The notes under the pieces are model-generated. The model did no database searches and had not been told where the DNA came from. It saw only the letters and a program-made list of their open reading frames with translations. Both the position numbers and the translations under genes were made by a program. A stretch of 64,000 nt of DNA from Bosea sp. PAMC 26642 (GTDB lineage: Bacteria; Pseudomonadota; Alphaproteobacteria; Rhizobiales; Beijerinckiaceae), in contig NZ_CP014301.1 of assembly GCF_001562255.1 (NCBI RefSeq), forward strand, positions 3,782,001 to 3,846,000. Reading direction: 5' to 3'. Positions 24,357 to 34,669 of the stretch are shown piece after piece (position 1 is the stretch's first letter; every line of letters begins with the position of its first letter).

Positions 24357-25600
24357 CCCTCCCCCTCGACTCCGCCTTTCCCGTTTCCGTCACGAAGGTC
24401 CGTTCGATGTCCCGTCTCCCGGCCGTTTCGCGCCTCGCCGGCGTTTCCCTGCTGGCACTGGCCGGCGCCTTGGTCTCGCCGCTCCAGGCGCAGACGCCGG
24501 CCGCCGCGTCGGCGCAGGCCGCGCCCGTCGCCGGCCCCTCCGTCACCGTCACCACCGCCAAGGTCAGCGAGATCGTCCAGAGCGTCGTCGTCTCCGGCTC
24601 GATGATCGCGCGGGACGAGGTTCTGGTCTCGCCTGAGATCGACGGTCTCGCCATCGTCGAGATCCTGGCGGAGCAGGGCGACAAGGTCGCTGCCGGGCAA
24701 GTGCTGGCGCGGCTGTCGCGCATCACGCTCGATGTGCAGAAGGCCCAGAACGATGCGCAGATCGGCCGCGCCGAGGCGGCGATCGCCCAGGCCAACGCAC
24801 AGATCGTCGAGGCGCAGGCCAATCTCGTCCAGGCGACCAACGCCTTCGACCGGACCAAGGCGCTGCGCAACAACGGCAATGCCAGCATCGAGACATTCGA
24901 CCAGCGCGATGCGGCGGCGCGCTCCGCCGATGCCAGGCTGAATTCCTCGCGGCAGGCCTTGGCGATCGCCAGCGCCGATCTCGCGCTCGCAAAAGCGCAG
25001 GGGCGCGAGATCGAGGTCCGGCTCGGCCGCACCGAGATCAAGGCGCCGACCGCCGGCATCATCAACCGCCGCAATGCGCGCATCGGCGCCACCGTGGCGA
25101 TGGCCGGCACCGAGCCGCTATTCCGGTTGATCGAGGACGGGGCGATCGAGCTCGAGGCCGAAGTCGCCGAGGTCGAGCTGCCGGGCCTGAAGCTCGGCCA
25201 GCCCGTCGCCGTGCTGTCGGCCGGCGCGACCGTGCCGCTCGCCGGCACTATCCGCCTGATCGCGCCGGAGGTCGACAAGGCCTCGCGGCTCGGCAAGGTG
25301 CGGGTGGCGCTGAAGGGCAATCCGCCGGTCGCGATCGGCTCGTTTGCGCGCGGCATCATCGAGACCGGCCGCAAGACGGCGGTGACCCTGCCGCTGTCGG
25401 CGATCACCTATGCGCGCAGCGGGCCGGTGGTGCAGAGCGTCAGCGACGGCAAGGTCACCTCCAAGAAGGTCGAGATCGGACTGGCCGGCGACGGCCGCGC
25501 CGAGATCGCCTCGGGCATCGCCGACGGCGAGACCGTGGTGGCGCGGGCCGGCACCTTCGTGCGCGATGGCGACGTCATCACGCCGGTCGCGACGAACTGA
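24353..25600 (+). CDS. RND efflux periplasmic adaptor (MFP)
   Basis: A 415-residue membrane-fusion protein. A signal peptide (RLAGVSLLALAGALVSPLQAQ) precedes a barrel/lipoyl region with EIDGLAIVEILAEQGDKVAAGQVLARL (about 98-124), a coiled-coil hairpin rich in Ala/Gln (about 135-225), then a second lipoyl half (TEIKAPTAGIINRRNARIGATV). It connects the inner-membrane pump to an outer-membrane channel. The start overlaps the TetR stop; an ATG at 24407 placed right at the signal peptide is an alternative. No outer-membrane channel gene is present nearby. Confidence 0.85.
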   Translation: MTLPLDSAFPVSVTKVRSMSRLPAVSRLAGVSLLALAGALVSPLQAQTPAAASAQAAPVAGPSVTVTTAKVSEIVQSVVVSGSMIARDEVLVSPEIDGLAIVEILAEQGDKVAAGQVLARLSRITLDVQKAQNDAQIGRAEAAIAQANAQIVEAQANLVQATNAFDRTKALRNNGNASIETFDQRDAAARSADARLNSSRQALAIASADLALAKAQGREIEVRLGRTEIKAPTAGIINRRNARIGATVAMAGTEPLFRLIEDGAIELEAEVAEVELPGLKLGQPVAVLSAGATVPLAGTIRLIAPEVDKASRLGKVRVALKGNPPVAIGSFARGIIETGRKTAVTLPLSAITYARSGPVVQSVSDGKVTSKKVEIGLAGDGRAEIASGIADGETVVARAGTFVRDGDVITPVATN

Positions 25601-25614
25601 CGGAATCCGATCCG

Positions 25615-28600
25615 ATGAACATCAACTTCTCCGCCTGGTCTATCAGGAAGCCGGTTCCCGCGATCCTGCTCTTCGTCGTGCTGTGCGTGCTCGGCCTGCT
25701 GTCTTTCTCGAAGCTGCCGGTGACACGCTTCCCCAATATCGACGTGCCGCTGGTCTCGGTCACGATCACGCAGTCGGGCGCGGCTCCGGCCGAACTCGAA
25801 AGCCAGGTCTCCAAGCGCGTCGAGGATTCGGTCGCCAACATCACCGGCGTCAAGCATGTGATGTCGACGCTGACCGACGGCTCCTCGGCGACGGTGATCG
25901 AATTCCGGCTCGAAACCAACACCGACCGCGCCGTCAACGACGTCAAGGACGCGATCGCCAAGGTCAGGGCCGACCTGCCGCGCACCATCGACGAGCCGAT
26001 CATCCAGCGCATCGATGTCGAGGGCCAGTCGATCCTGTCCTATGGCGCGACCTCCAAGGGGATGACGCTGGAGCAGCTCTCCTGGCATGTCGACGATGTC
26101 GTCGCGCGCGAATTGCAGGGGCTGAAGGGCGTCGGGCGGGTCGAGCGCTATGGCGGCGTCGATCGCGAGATCCGGATCTCGCTCGATCCCGACCGCCTGC
26201 TTGCGCTCGGCACCACGGCGGGCGAAGTCAACCGCCAGATCCGCGCCACCAATGTCGATCTCGCCGGCGGGCGTGGCGAGGTCGGCGGACAGGAACAGGC
26301 GATCCGGACGCTGGCCGGCGCCCGCACCGTCGCCGAACTGGCCGAGACCAAGATCACCCTGACCGGCGGGCGCGAGGTCCGGCTGAAGGAACTCGGCCGC
26401 GTCGAGGATTCAAATTCCGAGCCGCGCGCCTTCGGCCGGCTCGACAAGCTGCCGGTCGTCTCCTTCGCGGTGTTCCGCTCGAAGGGATCGAGCGAGTTAT
26501 CGGTCAAGGATGTCGTCGCCGCCCGGATCGACGAGCTCAACAAACGCTTCCCCGACATTGCGCTCAAGCCGATCGACGACGCGGTCGCCTATACCCACGG
26601 CAACTACAAGGCCGCGATGGAGACGCTGCTGGAGGGCGCGGCGCTCGCCGTGCTCGTCGTCTTCCTGTTCCTGCGCAACTGGCGGGCCACGCTGATCACC
26701 GCGATCGCGCTGCCGCTCTCGGCGATCCCGACCTTCTGGGCGATGGAGCTGATGGGCTTCTCGCTCAACCTCGTCAGCCTGCTCGGCATCACGCTCGTCA
26801 CGGGTATCCTGGTCGACGACGCCATCGTCGAGATCGAGAACATCGTCCGGCACATGAAGATGGGCAAGTCGCCCTATCGCGCCGCGATGGAGGCCGCCGA
26901 CGAGATCGGTCTGGCGGTCATCGCGATTACGCTGACGATCGTGGCGATCTTCGCGCCGGTCTCGTTCATGGGCGGTGTCGCCGGCCAGTATTTCCGCCAG
27001 TTCGGCCTGACGGTCGCGGTGGCGGTGCTGTTCTCGCTGCTCGTCGCGCGGCTGATCACGCCGATGATGGCGGCCTATCTGATGCGACCGGTCAAACATG
27101 CCGACGCCAAGGACGGCCTCGTCATGCGGGGCTATGTCGGGCTCCTGCGCGGCACGCTCAAGGTGCGCTATCTCACGCTGATCATCGGCTTCGCCTTCCT
27201 CTGGGGCTCGATCCAGGCGACGGCGCTGCTGCCGACCGGCTTCATCCCCGACGAGGACACCTCGCGCGTGGTGGCCTCGGTCGAATTGCCGCCGGGCTCG
27301 ACGCTGGAGGACACCCGCGTCGCAACCGACCTGATCGTCGACCGCCTGCGCGAGATCCCGGAAGTCACCAACGTCTTCGTGCTCGGCGGCGCCTCTCCGA
27401 CCGGCCAGCGTGAGATCCGGCGCGCCGCCGTGACGATCCTGCTCAAGCCCAAGGCCGAGCGCACCGCGCGCCAGAAGGACCTCAAGGTCGTCATCGCGGA
27501 AAAGCTCGCCAGCGTTCCAGACACCCGGGCCTGGTATGTCAACGAGCGCGGCGAGCGCGAGATGGCGTTCTCGATCCTGTCGAAGGACGGCGCTGCGCTC
27601 GACGATGCGGTGGCGCGGATCGAGAGCCGGATGCGCAAGGTCGAAGGCTATCTCAACGTCGCGTCCTCGGGCTCGCTGTCGCGGCCGGAATTGCGCGTCA
27701 CGCCGAAGCTCGAACAGGCCGCCAATCTCGGCGTCACGCCCGAGGCGATCTCCGAGGCCGTGCGCGTCGCGACCATCGGCGATGTCGGCGCCAATCTCGC
27801 CAAGTTCAATGCCGGCGACCGGCTGGTGCCGATCCGCGTCCAGCTCGACGAGGCGGCCCGCACCGACATCCGCAACATCGCGGCGCTGCGCGTCACCAAT
27901 ACGAGCGGCGTCTCGGTGCCGCTGACGGCGGTGGCCGATATCGGCTTCGGCGAGGGCCCGAGCTCGATCGACCGCTACGACCGCGTCCGCCGCGCCACCA
28001 TCGGCGCCGACCTGAAGCGCGGCTTCGAACTCGGCACGGCGCAGGACACGTTCAACCAGATCGTCAAGGAGGTCGGGCTGCCCGACGGCGTTTCCATCGC
28101 CGCCACCGGCGACGCCGAGATCCAGGGCGAGGTCGTGCAGGGCTTCATCACCGCCATGGCGACCGGGCTGATGCTGGTGCTGGCGGTACTGATCCTGCTG
28201 TTCGGCTCGGTCTTCCAGCCGATCACGATCCTGCTCTCGCTGCCGCTCTCCTTCGGCGGCGTCGTGATCGCCTTGCTGGCGACCGGAAACCCCGTCTCGA
28301 TGCCGGTCTATATCGGCCTGCTCATGCTGATGGGCATCGTCACCAAGAACGCGATCATGCTGGTCGATTTCGCGGTCGAGGAGGTCGCGCGCGGCAAGGA
28401 CCGCCTGACCGCGCTGCTCGAAGCCGGTCGCAAGCGCGCCCGCCCGATCGTGATGACCACGATCGCGATGGCGGCGGGCATGATGCCGTCTGCCTATGGC
28501 GTCGGCGACGGCGGCGAGTTCCGTGCGCCGATGGCGATCGCGGTGATCGGCGGGCTGATCGTCTCGACCGTGCTCTCGCTGGTCTTCGTGCCGAGCTTCT

Positions 28601-28776
28601 ACGCGGTGATGGACGACCTCCAGAAGCTGGTCGCCTGGGCCTTCGGGCGCTTCCTCAGCAAGCCGGAGGATGAGAGCCTGTGGGAGCCGATCGACGAGCA
28701 TGGGCACGGGCCGGCCGGGGCGGGGGCGATGCAGATGAAGCTGCCCCTGCCGCCGCCGCGGTTGGCGGCGGAGTGA
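25615..28776 (+). CDS. RND multidrug efflux pump, HAE1-type permease
   Basis: A 1053-residue inner-membrane proton/drug antiporter of the AcrB/MexB class by length. It opens with NFSAWSIRKPVPAILLFVVLC. TM4 carries the proton-relay Asp pair in GILVDDAIVEIENIVRH, and the C-terminal half has LMLMGIVTKNAIMLVDFAVEE. Two large periplasmic loops lie between TM1-2 and TM7-8. It begins 14 bp after the MFP gene and shares its operon. The C-terminal tail is Pro/Gly-rich and short. Substrates cannot be inferred. Confidence 0.9.
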   Translation: MNINFSAWSIRKPVPAILLFVVLCVLGLLSFSKLPVTRFPNIDVPLVSVTITQSGAAPAELESQVSKRVEDSVANITGVKHVMSTLTDGSSATVIEFRLETNTDRAVNDVKDAIAKVRADLPRTIDEPIIQRIDVEGQSILSYGATSKGMTLEQLSWHVDDVVARELQGLKGVGRVERYGGVDREIRISLDPDRLLALGTTAGEVNRQIRATNVDLAGGRGEVGGQEQAIRTLAGARTVAELAETKITLTGGREVRLKELGRVEDSNSEPRAFGRLDKLPVVSFAVFRSKGSSELSVKDVVAARIDELNKRFPDIALKPIDDAVAYTHGNYKAAMETLLEGAALAVLVVFLFLRNWRATLITAIALPLSAIPTFWAMELMGFSLNLVSLLGITLVTGILVDDAIVEIENIVRHMKMGKSPYRAAMEAADEIGLAVIAITLTIVAIFAPVSFMGGVAGQYFRQFGLTVAVAVLFSLLVARLITPMMAAYLMRPVKHADAKDGLVMRGYVGLLRGTLKVRYLTLIIGFAFLWGSIQATALLPTGFIPDEDTSRVVASVELPPGSTLEDTRVATDLIVDRLREIPEVTNVFVLGGASPTGQREIRRAAVTILLKPKAERTARQKDLKVVIAEKLASVPDTRAWYVNERGEREMAFSILSKDGAALDDAVARIESRMRKVEGYLNVASSGSLSRPELRVTPKLEQAANLGVTPEAISEAVRVATIGDVGANLAKFNAGDRLVPIRVQLDEAARTDIRNIAALRVTNTSGVSVPLTAVADIGFGEGPSSIDRYDRVRRATIGADLKRGFELGTAQDTFNQIVKEVGLPDGVSIAATGDAEIQGEVVQGFITAMATGLMLVLAVLILLFGSVFQPITILLSLPLSFGGVVIALLATGNPVSMPVYIGLLMLMGIVTKNAIMLVDFAVEEVARGKDRLTALLEAGRKRARPIVMTTIAMAAGMMPSAYGVGDGGEFRAPMAIAVIGGLIVSTVLSLVFVPSFYAVMDDLQKLVAWAFGRFLSKPEDESLWEPIDEHGHGPAGAGAMQMKLPLPPPRLAAE

Positions 28777-28800
28777 GAGGGGATCGCTTCTGCGACCTAG

Positions 28801-28825
28801 CCGGCACTGCAAAAGCCAGTGCCGG
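28801..28825. terminator. Hairpin between convergent genes
   Basis: A perfect 9-bp stem CCGGCACTG / CAGTGCCGG with a 7-nt loop, between the RND permease stop (28776) and the aldo/keto reductase stop (28829). The position fits a bidirectional terminator, although no clear T-run follows. Confidence 0.55.
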
Positions 28826-28828
28826 GCA

Positions 28829-29941
28829 TCAGCCAGTTCGCTGGACCGAGCTGCCGCCGAAGACGACCTGCCGGCGTAGCGCAGGCGTGAAAAGGCTGTA
28901 GAGCATCCTTGGCTCGGCTGACGCGCTGGCGGCATCCAGCGTCGCGCGGTGTTCCGGCGACAAGTCGACATCGAGAGCTGCGGCATTATCTGCGATCTGA
29001 TCAGGTCGACTGACGCCCATCAGTGTCGAAGACACGCCCGGTCGTCCGATCACCCACGCGAGCGCGACGCGGGCCGGGGATTGCCCGATGTCCTTCGCCA
29101 CGAGGCGCACGGCGTCGACGATCGCCCAGTTGCGTTCTGTGAAGAGGCTGTCGCCGAACGGATTGGCTCCATCGAGACGCTTGTCGTCGGCCGGGCGCTC
29201 GGCGTCATGCGACCCGGCATACTTCGGCAGTCCCGCTGCCCGAGGGCCCGACGCCTCCACCGCGTCACGCCGATACTTGCCTGTGAGCAGGCCATAGGCG
29301 AGCGGGCTCCAAGGCACGACGCCCAGACCGAATTCAGCCGCGAGCGGAACATGCTCGTCCTCGATGTCGCGGTTCACGAGCGAATAGAAATACTGCAGCG
29401 CGATTGGTCCCGGCAGCCCGCGCAGCGCAGCCAGCGTCGCGATTTTCGAGACGAACCATGCAGGCGAATTCGAGATGCCCCAGTAGCGGATCTTGCCGGT
29501 CCGGACGAGGCCCGCCATCGTTTCCAGGAGCTCCTCGGCCGGCGTCACGCTGTCCCAGACATGGAGCCAGTAAAGATCGACATAGTCGGTGCGCAGCCGC
29601 GCCAAGGAGCGATCGAGCGCCGCAAGAACATGCTTGGCCCCGTTGCCTCCCGCGTGGGGGCCCTGGCCGGCGGCAAAGCCCGACTTCGTCGCAAGTACGA
29701 TTTGGTCACGCAGGCCACGCTCCCTGATGAAGCCGCCGAGCATCTCCTCGCTGCGACCGCTTGCATAGACGTCGGCGGTGTCGACCGCATTGCCGCCAGC
29801 CTCGACATACGCGTCGAAGACGGCTCTGCTTCCGGCTTCGTCAAGCCCCCAGCGAGCGGTTCCAAATGTCATGGTTCCCAATGTCAGAGGACTGACGGCA
29901 AGGCCTGAGCGGCCGAGGGTGCGGTAATCGGTCAAGGGCAT
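28829..29941 (-). CDS. Aldo/keto reductase
   Basis: A 370-residue NADPH-dependent oxidoreductase with a TIM-barrel fold. It has the family opening YRTLGRSGLAVSPLTLGTMTFG, catalytic residues in AVDTADVYASGRSEEMLGGF (Asp, Tyr), the Lys in VLATKSG, and VDLYWLHVWDS with the active-site His. The C-terminal cofactor-binding stretch GRPGVSSTLMGVSRPDQI is present. It resembles the YajO/Tas branch. It is divergent from a TetR gene 77 bp away, its probable regulator. Confidence 0.85.
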   Translation of the reverse strand: MPLTDYRTLGRSGLAVSPLTLGTMTFGTARWGLDEAGSRAVFDAYVEAGGNAVDTADVYASGRSEEMLGGFIRERGLRDQIVLATKSGFAAGQGPHAGGNGAKHVLAALDRSLARLRTDYVDLYWLHVWDSVTPAEELLETMAGLVRTGKIRYWGISNSPAWFVSKIATLAALRGLPGPIALQYFYSLVNRDIEDEHVPLAAEFGLGVVPWSPLAYGLLTGKYRRDAVEASGPRAAGLPKYAGSHDAERPADDKRLDGANPFGDSLFTERNWAIVDAVRLVAKDIGQSPARVALAWVIGRPGVSSTLMGVSRPDQIADNAAALDVDLSPEHRATLDAASASAEPRMLYSLFTPALRRQVVFGGSSVQRTG

Positions 29942-29953
29942 GAGGCTCTTTCG

Positions 29954-30024
29954 TATGGATCACTATGAAATTGATAGCCTGATTGCCGATCGGTGTCAAT
30001 TGTTTCATATTGGTCGCTATGAAA
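29954..30024. promoter_or_regulatory. Possible operator repeats between AKR and TetR genes
   Basis: Two 17-bp direct copies, 29954-29970 (TATGGATCACTATGAAA) and 30008-30024 (TATTGGTCGCTATGAAA), match at 14 of 17 positions and are 54 bp apart. The second covers the TetR start codon. They may be TetR binding sites controlling both divergent genes. Confidence 0.35.
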
Positions 30025-30654
30025 GACCTGTCGCCATCAACGCGCCGCAAGACTGGGCGTCCGCTGTCCTTCGATCGGGAGGCAGCCCTCGAACAGGCGA
30101 TGCTGCTTTTCTGGCGGCATGGGTATGAATCGACCTCGCTCGCCGATTTGACGGCGGCCATGGGCGTGACGCCTCCCAGCATCTACGCGGCGTTCGGCGA
30201 CAAGAAGCAGCTTTTTCTGGAATCGGTCCGCCGATACCTTGCCGGCCCTGTGACGGCACAAGAGATGATCGATTCAGCCGACACGGCTCGTGGCGCCGCC
30301 TGGACTCTGCTGGAACAGTCAGCGATCGCGTTTACGGGCGACACGACGCCGCCCGGCTGCCTGCTCGCGACGGGCGCGATCACGTGTTCGGCCGGCGCGC
30401 AAGATGTCCAGTTGGAATTGGCTCGGATGCGGGGGGCTATCGAAGACAGCTTGCGCGGAAAGATCGTGCGGGCGGTTGAAAGCGGTGAGATGTCGCGTCA
30501 GACGGATCCAGACGCCTTGGCTGGACTTGTTATGGCCGTCATCCAGGGACTGTCGACGCTGGCTCGGGACGGAGCCTCACGGGACAAGCTTTCCGGCGTG
30601 GCCCGGGCAGCCATGTTGGCCTGGCCGCCTGATCCACATGCTCAAAGAGTCTAG
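30019..30654 (+). CDS. TetR-family regulator
   Basis: A 211-residue regulator with RKTGRPLSFDREAALEQAMLLFWRHGYESTSLADLTAAMGVTPPSIYAAFGDKKQLF at the N-terminus (split over residues about 10-67), the AcrR/NemR-like TetR domain. The C-terminal domain contains a CLLATGAITC segment, typical of a TetR_C branch often linked to oxidoreductases. The ATG at 30019 is preferred over 29983. It is divergent from the aldo/keto reductase it probably controls. Confidence 0.8.
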   Translation: MKDLSPSTRRKTGRPLSFDREAALEQAMLLFWRHGYESTSLADLTAAMGVTPPSIYAAFGDKKQLFLESVRRYLAGPVTAQEMIDSADTARGAAWTLLEQSAIAFTGDTTPPGCLLATGAITCSAGAQDVQLELARMRGAIEDSLRGKIVRAVESGEMSRQTDPDALAGLVMAVIQGLSTLARDGASRDKLSGVARAAMLAWPPDPHAQRV

Positions 30655-31137
30655 GGCAGTGACGGGCGTCTGGTTTCGGGCGAACCCTCCCTATCTGGTG
30701 GCGAAGAGAGGCCTCGCGCAGCACCCACACCCAAACCCCCGACCGGCTCGCACCGCGGGGTTTCGCATCGTCTGCAACCCGAAGGGGATGCGCGGAGCCG
30801 GTGGCGGCGCGGGCCTGACCGCGTGCCGATGTCGAGTGTCGATGTCGAGGTCGATGCGGCCTGAAACGGCCGCCACCGGACTCCGCGCGCGGTTCTCTAT
30901 GATTGCGCTCGCCGCCCATTAAGGTCGGGCATGACCAGGATTGCTGAAGGCCCCGGCGACGAGCAGCCCCTCCATGGCACGAATCCGCGACGGCCCATGC
31001 CATGAACACCGCATTCCACCCGGCCGCACGACACCTCGCGACAGCCCCCTCGGTCGGGCGGAACGGGGGGATGTTAGGCGGTGTCGCGGGTACCGGGGAT
31101 AACGTCATGATCCGGAGCGCCAGACGTCGAAGCAGGA
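30655..31137. other. Gene-poor interval
   Basis: No frame here looks coding; the open frames are overlapping shadows with Arg/Pro-rich translations. It separates the TetR gene from the 3' end of the candidate immunity gene. No repeat, RNA gene or clear terminator was found by eye. Confidence 0.5.
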
Positions 31138-31830
31138 TCAGGTCCTGGGCCGCTGCTCGAAGGGAAAGGGCGTCTTCTCGTAGATCGTCTGCAGGCCGTG
31201 CAGTTCGACGAATTGTCGTTCCCAATCGTGGAGCAGCGCAGCGACGCCGGCCTTGTCGCCGGCCTGCGTCAGGGGCCAGAGTTCCTCCATCGCCTCCTGG
31301 TAGGTCGTTTCGCTCCAGAAATAGGTCTCGCGATAGCCCAGCGCCAAAAGCTCGCGTGCCGCCTCATCGACCAGATCGAAGCGTCCGAGCGCGGCGTTGA
31401 TGTAAATCCGGTTCATGACCTCCTGAAGACCGCGGTCCCAGAGCACGGAGGCCGGGTGCTTGAGCGCCAACATCCGCTCGACGGTGTCGATCGAGTGGAG
31501 CAGCGGAAGAATCGTCTCCTCGATGACCTCGACGAAAGCATCCTGCTGGCGAGGATGGGACCATCTCATCTCATCGAACACAGATGTTAGGAAAGGTACT
31601 CCGCCGAACTGCGTCAGGGGGGCCCTCGCCCTGAAGCTATAGGAAAAGAACCACTGGTAATCCGGAATATCGCCGATGCCGGATCGACGGATCGCAACGC
31701 CCCGAACCATATGGGTGATGGGGGTCAGGATGAGATCGACCCCCTCGAACTTCGACTCGATGGCAAAAAGCTCCGGATGCCGTTCCAGGAGCGGGCGCAG
31801 CAATCGCTTGATCTGGCGCTTCGTCGTCAT
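31138..31830 (-). CDS. Candidate immunity protein to the adjacent nuclease toxin
   Basis: A 230-residue soluble protein, helical and rich in aromatic residues and acidic patches (SVFDEMRWSHPRQQDAF, VEVIEETILPLLHSIDTVERML, ELLALGYRETYFWSETTYQEAM). There is no signal peptide. Its ATG overlaps the stop of the upstream toxin-like gene by 4 bp, so it is co-translated with it. Position immediately downstream of a polymorphic-toxin-like gene is the classic place for an immunity gene. The family is not recognised, so the role is inferred from context. Confidence 0.55.
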   Translation of the reverse strand: MTTKRQIKRLLRPLLERHPELFAIESKFEGVDLILTPITHMVRGVAIRRSGIGDIPDYQWFFSYSFRARAPLTQFGGVPFLTSVFDEMRWSHPRQQDAFVEVIEETILPLLHSIDTVERMLALKHPASVLWDRGLQEVMNRIYINAALGRFDLVDEAARELLALGYRETYFWSETTYQEAMEELWPLTQAGDKAGVAALLHDWERQFVELHGLQTIYEKTPFPFEQRPRT

Positions 31831-33005
31831 CGCTTGGTCGGGCGCACTTCCATTACGATCGCTCGGCTACGGCTAAACCTGCTGAAATAGGCGGCCCGCC
31901 CGAGAATGTAGGAGCGGGACGTCCCCAGACCGGCAGCGCCCGTCTTGAAGTCGTATACGCAGACCGTTCCGTCCAGCCGATACTCGATCGCGTCGATCCG
32001 GACCGTTCCCGATTGACCATACTCGGCACCGGAAAGGCGCCCTTCCTCAACTTGCTTGAGAAAGGATCTCTCGGGATAAAGGTCATGAAATCTGTTTTCC
32101 TTGATCCGCTGCTCCAGCTGCTTGTGAATATAGGTGCCATAGGCGGCCTCCGAGGGGTAGTCCTTGATCGAACCTGCCTTCCCGACTTCCTCGTCCAGCA
32201 ACGTTTGCATATCCGGCAAGTATTTGCAGGCGGCCGTCGCTTCCTCATCCGTCACCCGCCCGCTCAAGCTGAGGTCGAGCGCTCCCGGCGCACTCGGCTG
32301 GTACTCCCGCGCGTTGAAGCCCATGACGGCCTGCTGGCCGTCGATCCCGTTGGAGGGCGATTGCCAGTTGAACAGGATCGCGCCGCCGATGATGATGGCG
32401 GGGGCGACGACCATCGGGGCGAAGGCAGGTTGGATCGTCGCATCGGCTTCGGGCCCGTCGGGCGTCCAGAGCGTCCGGCTGACGATTTCGCCGTCTGCCC
32501 CGCCATACCGGATCGTCTGCGTCCGGTCCGTGGTCTCGAAATTGACCTTCTCGCCGCTGTCGAGCGTGACGGTGTGGCGCTCGTCGAAGCCTGCTATGCG
32601 CGAGGCGGCGTATTCGGACTGGATGGTGCTGCCGTCGCGGTTGACGATGTCGCGTTCGAAGATCGAACCGTCATCGCTCCAGCCTTCGTCGTAGGAAGAC
32701 CAGGCCTCGTCGCCGCTCTCATCGAGGACCGTGCCGCCGTCCGGGGCGAACTCGGCGAGGCCGCCGCCTCCGTCGAAACCAAATCCCGGCCGGGAGCCGC
32801 CCCCTCCTCCGCCGCCGCTGGTCCACTGTCCGCCGGTGGCATTGCCGCCGGGCATGCGGGGCTGATCGGGGTTGAATTTGCGCTGCGACAGGTCGCGGCG
32901 CAGCAGTCCCGCTTGATCTTGCAGGCGGATCAGGCGGCGGCGCAGGTGGATGATGTCGCCGTGCCGGCTTGCGCCGAACAGGTGGTGGCCTTGGTGGTCT
33001 GGCAT
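31827..33005 (-). CDS. Candidate toxin with C-terminal PD-(D/E)XK nuclease domain
   Basis: A 392-residue modular protein. The N-terminus is basic and helical, followed by KFNPDQPRMPGGNATGGQWTS (around residues 43-63), a motif shared by many rhizobial secreted or phage-associated proteins, then a run of seven Gly (64-70). A beta-rich middle follows, with one hydrophobic segment at about 195-213 (FAPMVVAPAIIIGGAILFNW). The C-terminus (about 285-392) fits a PD-(D/E)XK nuclease: a Glu in the preceding helices (299 or 312), Asp338 in VRIDAI and the Asp352-Phe-Lys354 of VYDFKTG. A GGGAG ribosome site precedes the ATG at 33005. Toxin function is inference. Confidence 0.6.
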   Translation of the reverse strand: MPDHQGHHLFGASRHGDIIHLRRRLIRLQDQAGLLRRDLSQRKFNPDQPRMPGGNATGGQWTSGGGGGGGSRPGFGFDGGGGLAEFAPDGGTVLDESGDEAWSSYDEGWSDDGSIFERDIVNRDGSTIQSEYAASRIAGFDERHTVTLDSGEKVNFETTDRTQTIRYGGADGEIVSRTLWTPDGPEADATIQPAFAPMVVAPAIIIGGAILFNWQSPSNGIDGQQAVMGFNAREYQPSAPGALDLSLSGRVTDEEATAACKYLPDMQTLLDEEVGKAGSIKDYPSEAAYGTYIHKQLEQRIKENRFHDLYPERSFLKQVEEGRLSGAEYGQSGTVRIDAIEYRLDGTVCVYDFKTGAAGLGTSRSYILGRAAYFSRFSRSRAIVMEVRPTKR

Positions 33006-33208
33006 TGCGCGCTCCCGGGTTGGAGCGCGTCATTGTGCTGCCGGTGGAGACCGCGGGGATAAGTCCGGCTGGCGCCGGGGCTGCTTACCAAAGCAATTCC
33101 ATCGGGATCACCAGGCCGGCCAGCCATGGCCGGCGAGCTTAGCGGCAGGAGCGATGGGGAAGGCGGTTGCGCTGCCGCATTGCCCTTCCGGCTCCATCCC
33201 ACTACTGA

Positions 33209-34258
<1,050 letters not shown>

Positions 34259-34336
34259 GGGTTCGAATCCTTCTCGGGCCCGTCCTGGGCTTGTTCGCCC
34301 GGGCGCTGACGACAATGTTGACCACAGGAGGCGTCG

Positions 34337-34669
34337 TTGAAATGGACTCTCGCAATCGCGCTGCCCGTCGTGATGGCCGCCTGCCCCGCCTCGGCGCAAG
34401 CACCTGAGACTGTCTCTCCGAAGGCGCTTTATCAGATGGGAGCGGCGAGCGAGGCCGTGCTGCGATGTCCGGGTCTTCAGATCGCGGACAAGGGCTCGCA
34501 GGCTGAATCCTATCGCGACGCCAAAGCGAAAAGCATCTCATCGCGGGCCATGGTGATGGGCATCGACGACTTCAACAAGGAGTTCACGGCCGCCCATGCC
34601 AAGGGCCTCGAGAGCCGCGTCTGCGACAAGTACCTTCGCCGCTATCCCTCACTGCTGAGGCTGCGCTGA
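34337..34669 (+). CDS. Small exported protein of unknown function
   Basis: A 110-residue protein with a signal peptide (MKWTLAIALPVVMAACPASAQ) and two cysteines in the mature part (LRCPG and RVCDK), a possible disulfide. The start is a TTG at 34337 with AGGAGG 5 nt upstream. Its 3' end overlaps the convergent DUF2955 gene by 28 bp. No family recognised. Confidence 0.55.
   Translation: MKWTLAIALPVVMAACPASAQAPETVSPKALYQMGAASEAVLRCPGLQIADKGSQAESYRDAKAKSISSRAMVMGIDDFNKEFTAAHAKGLESRVCDKYLRRYPSLLRLR

Noticed and set aside
26497..28986. A long minus-strand frame of 829 residues
   Set aside because: It is the antisense shadow of the RND permease, rich in Arg/His/Asp low-complexity sequence with no domain.
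30290..30922. Open frames within the gene-poor interval after the TetR gene
   Set aside because: They start inside the TetR gene in another frame and lack ribosome sites or recognisable protein features.
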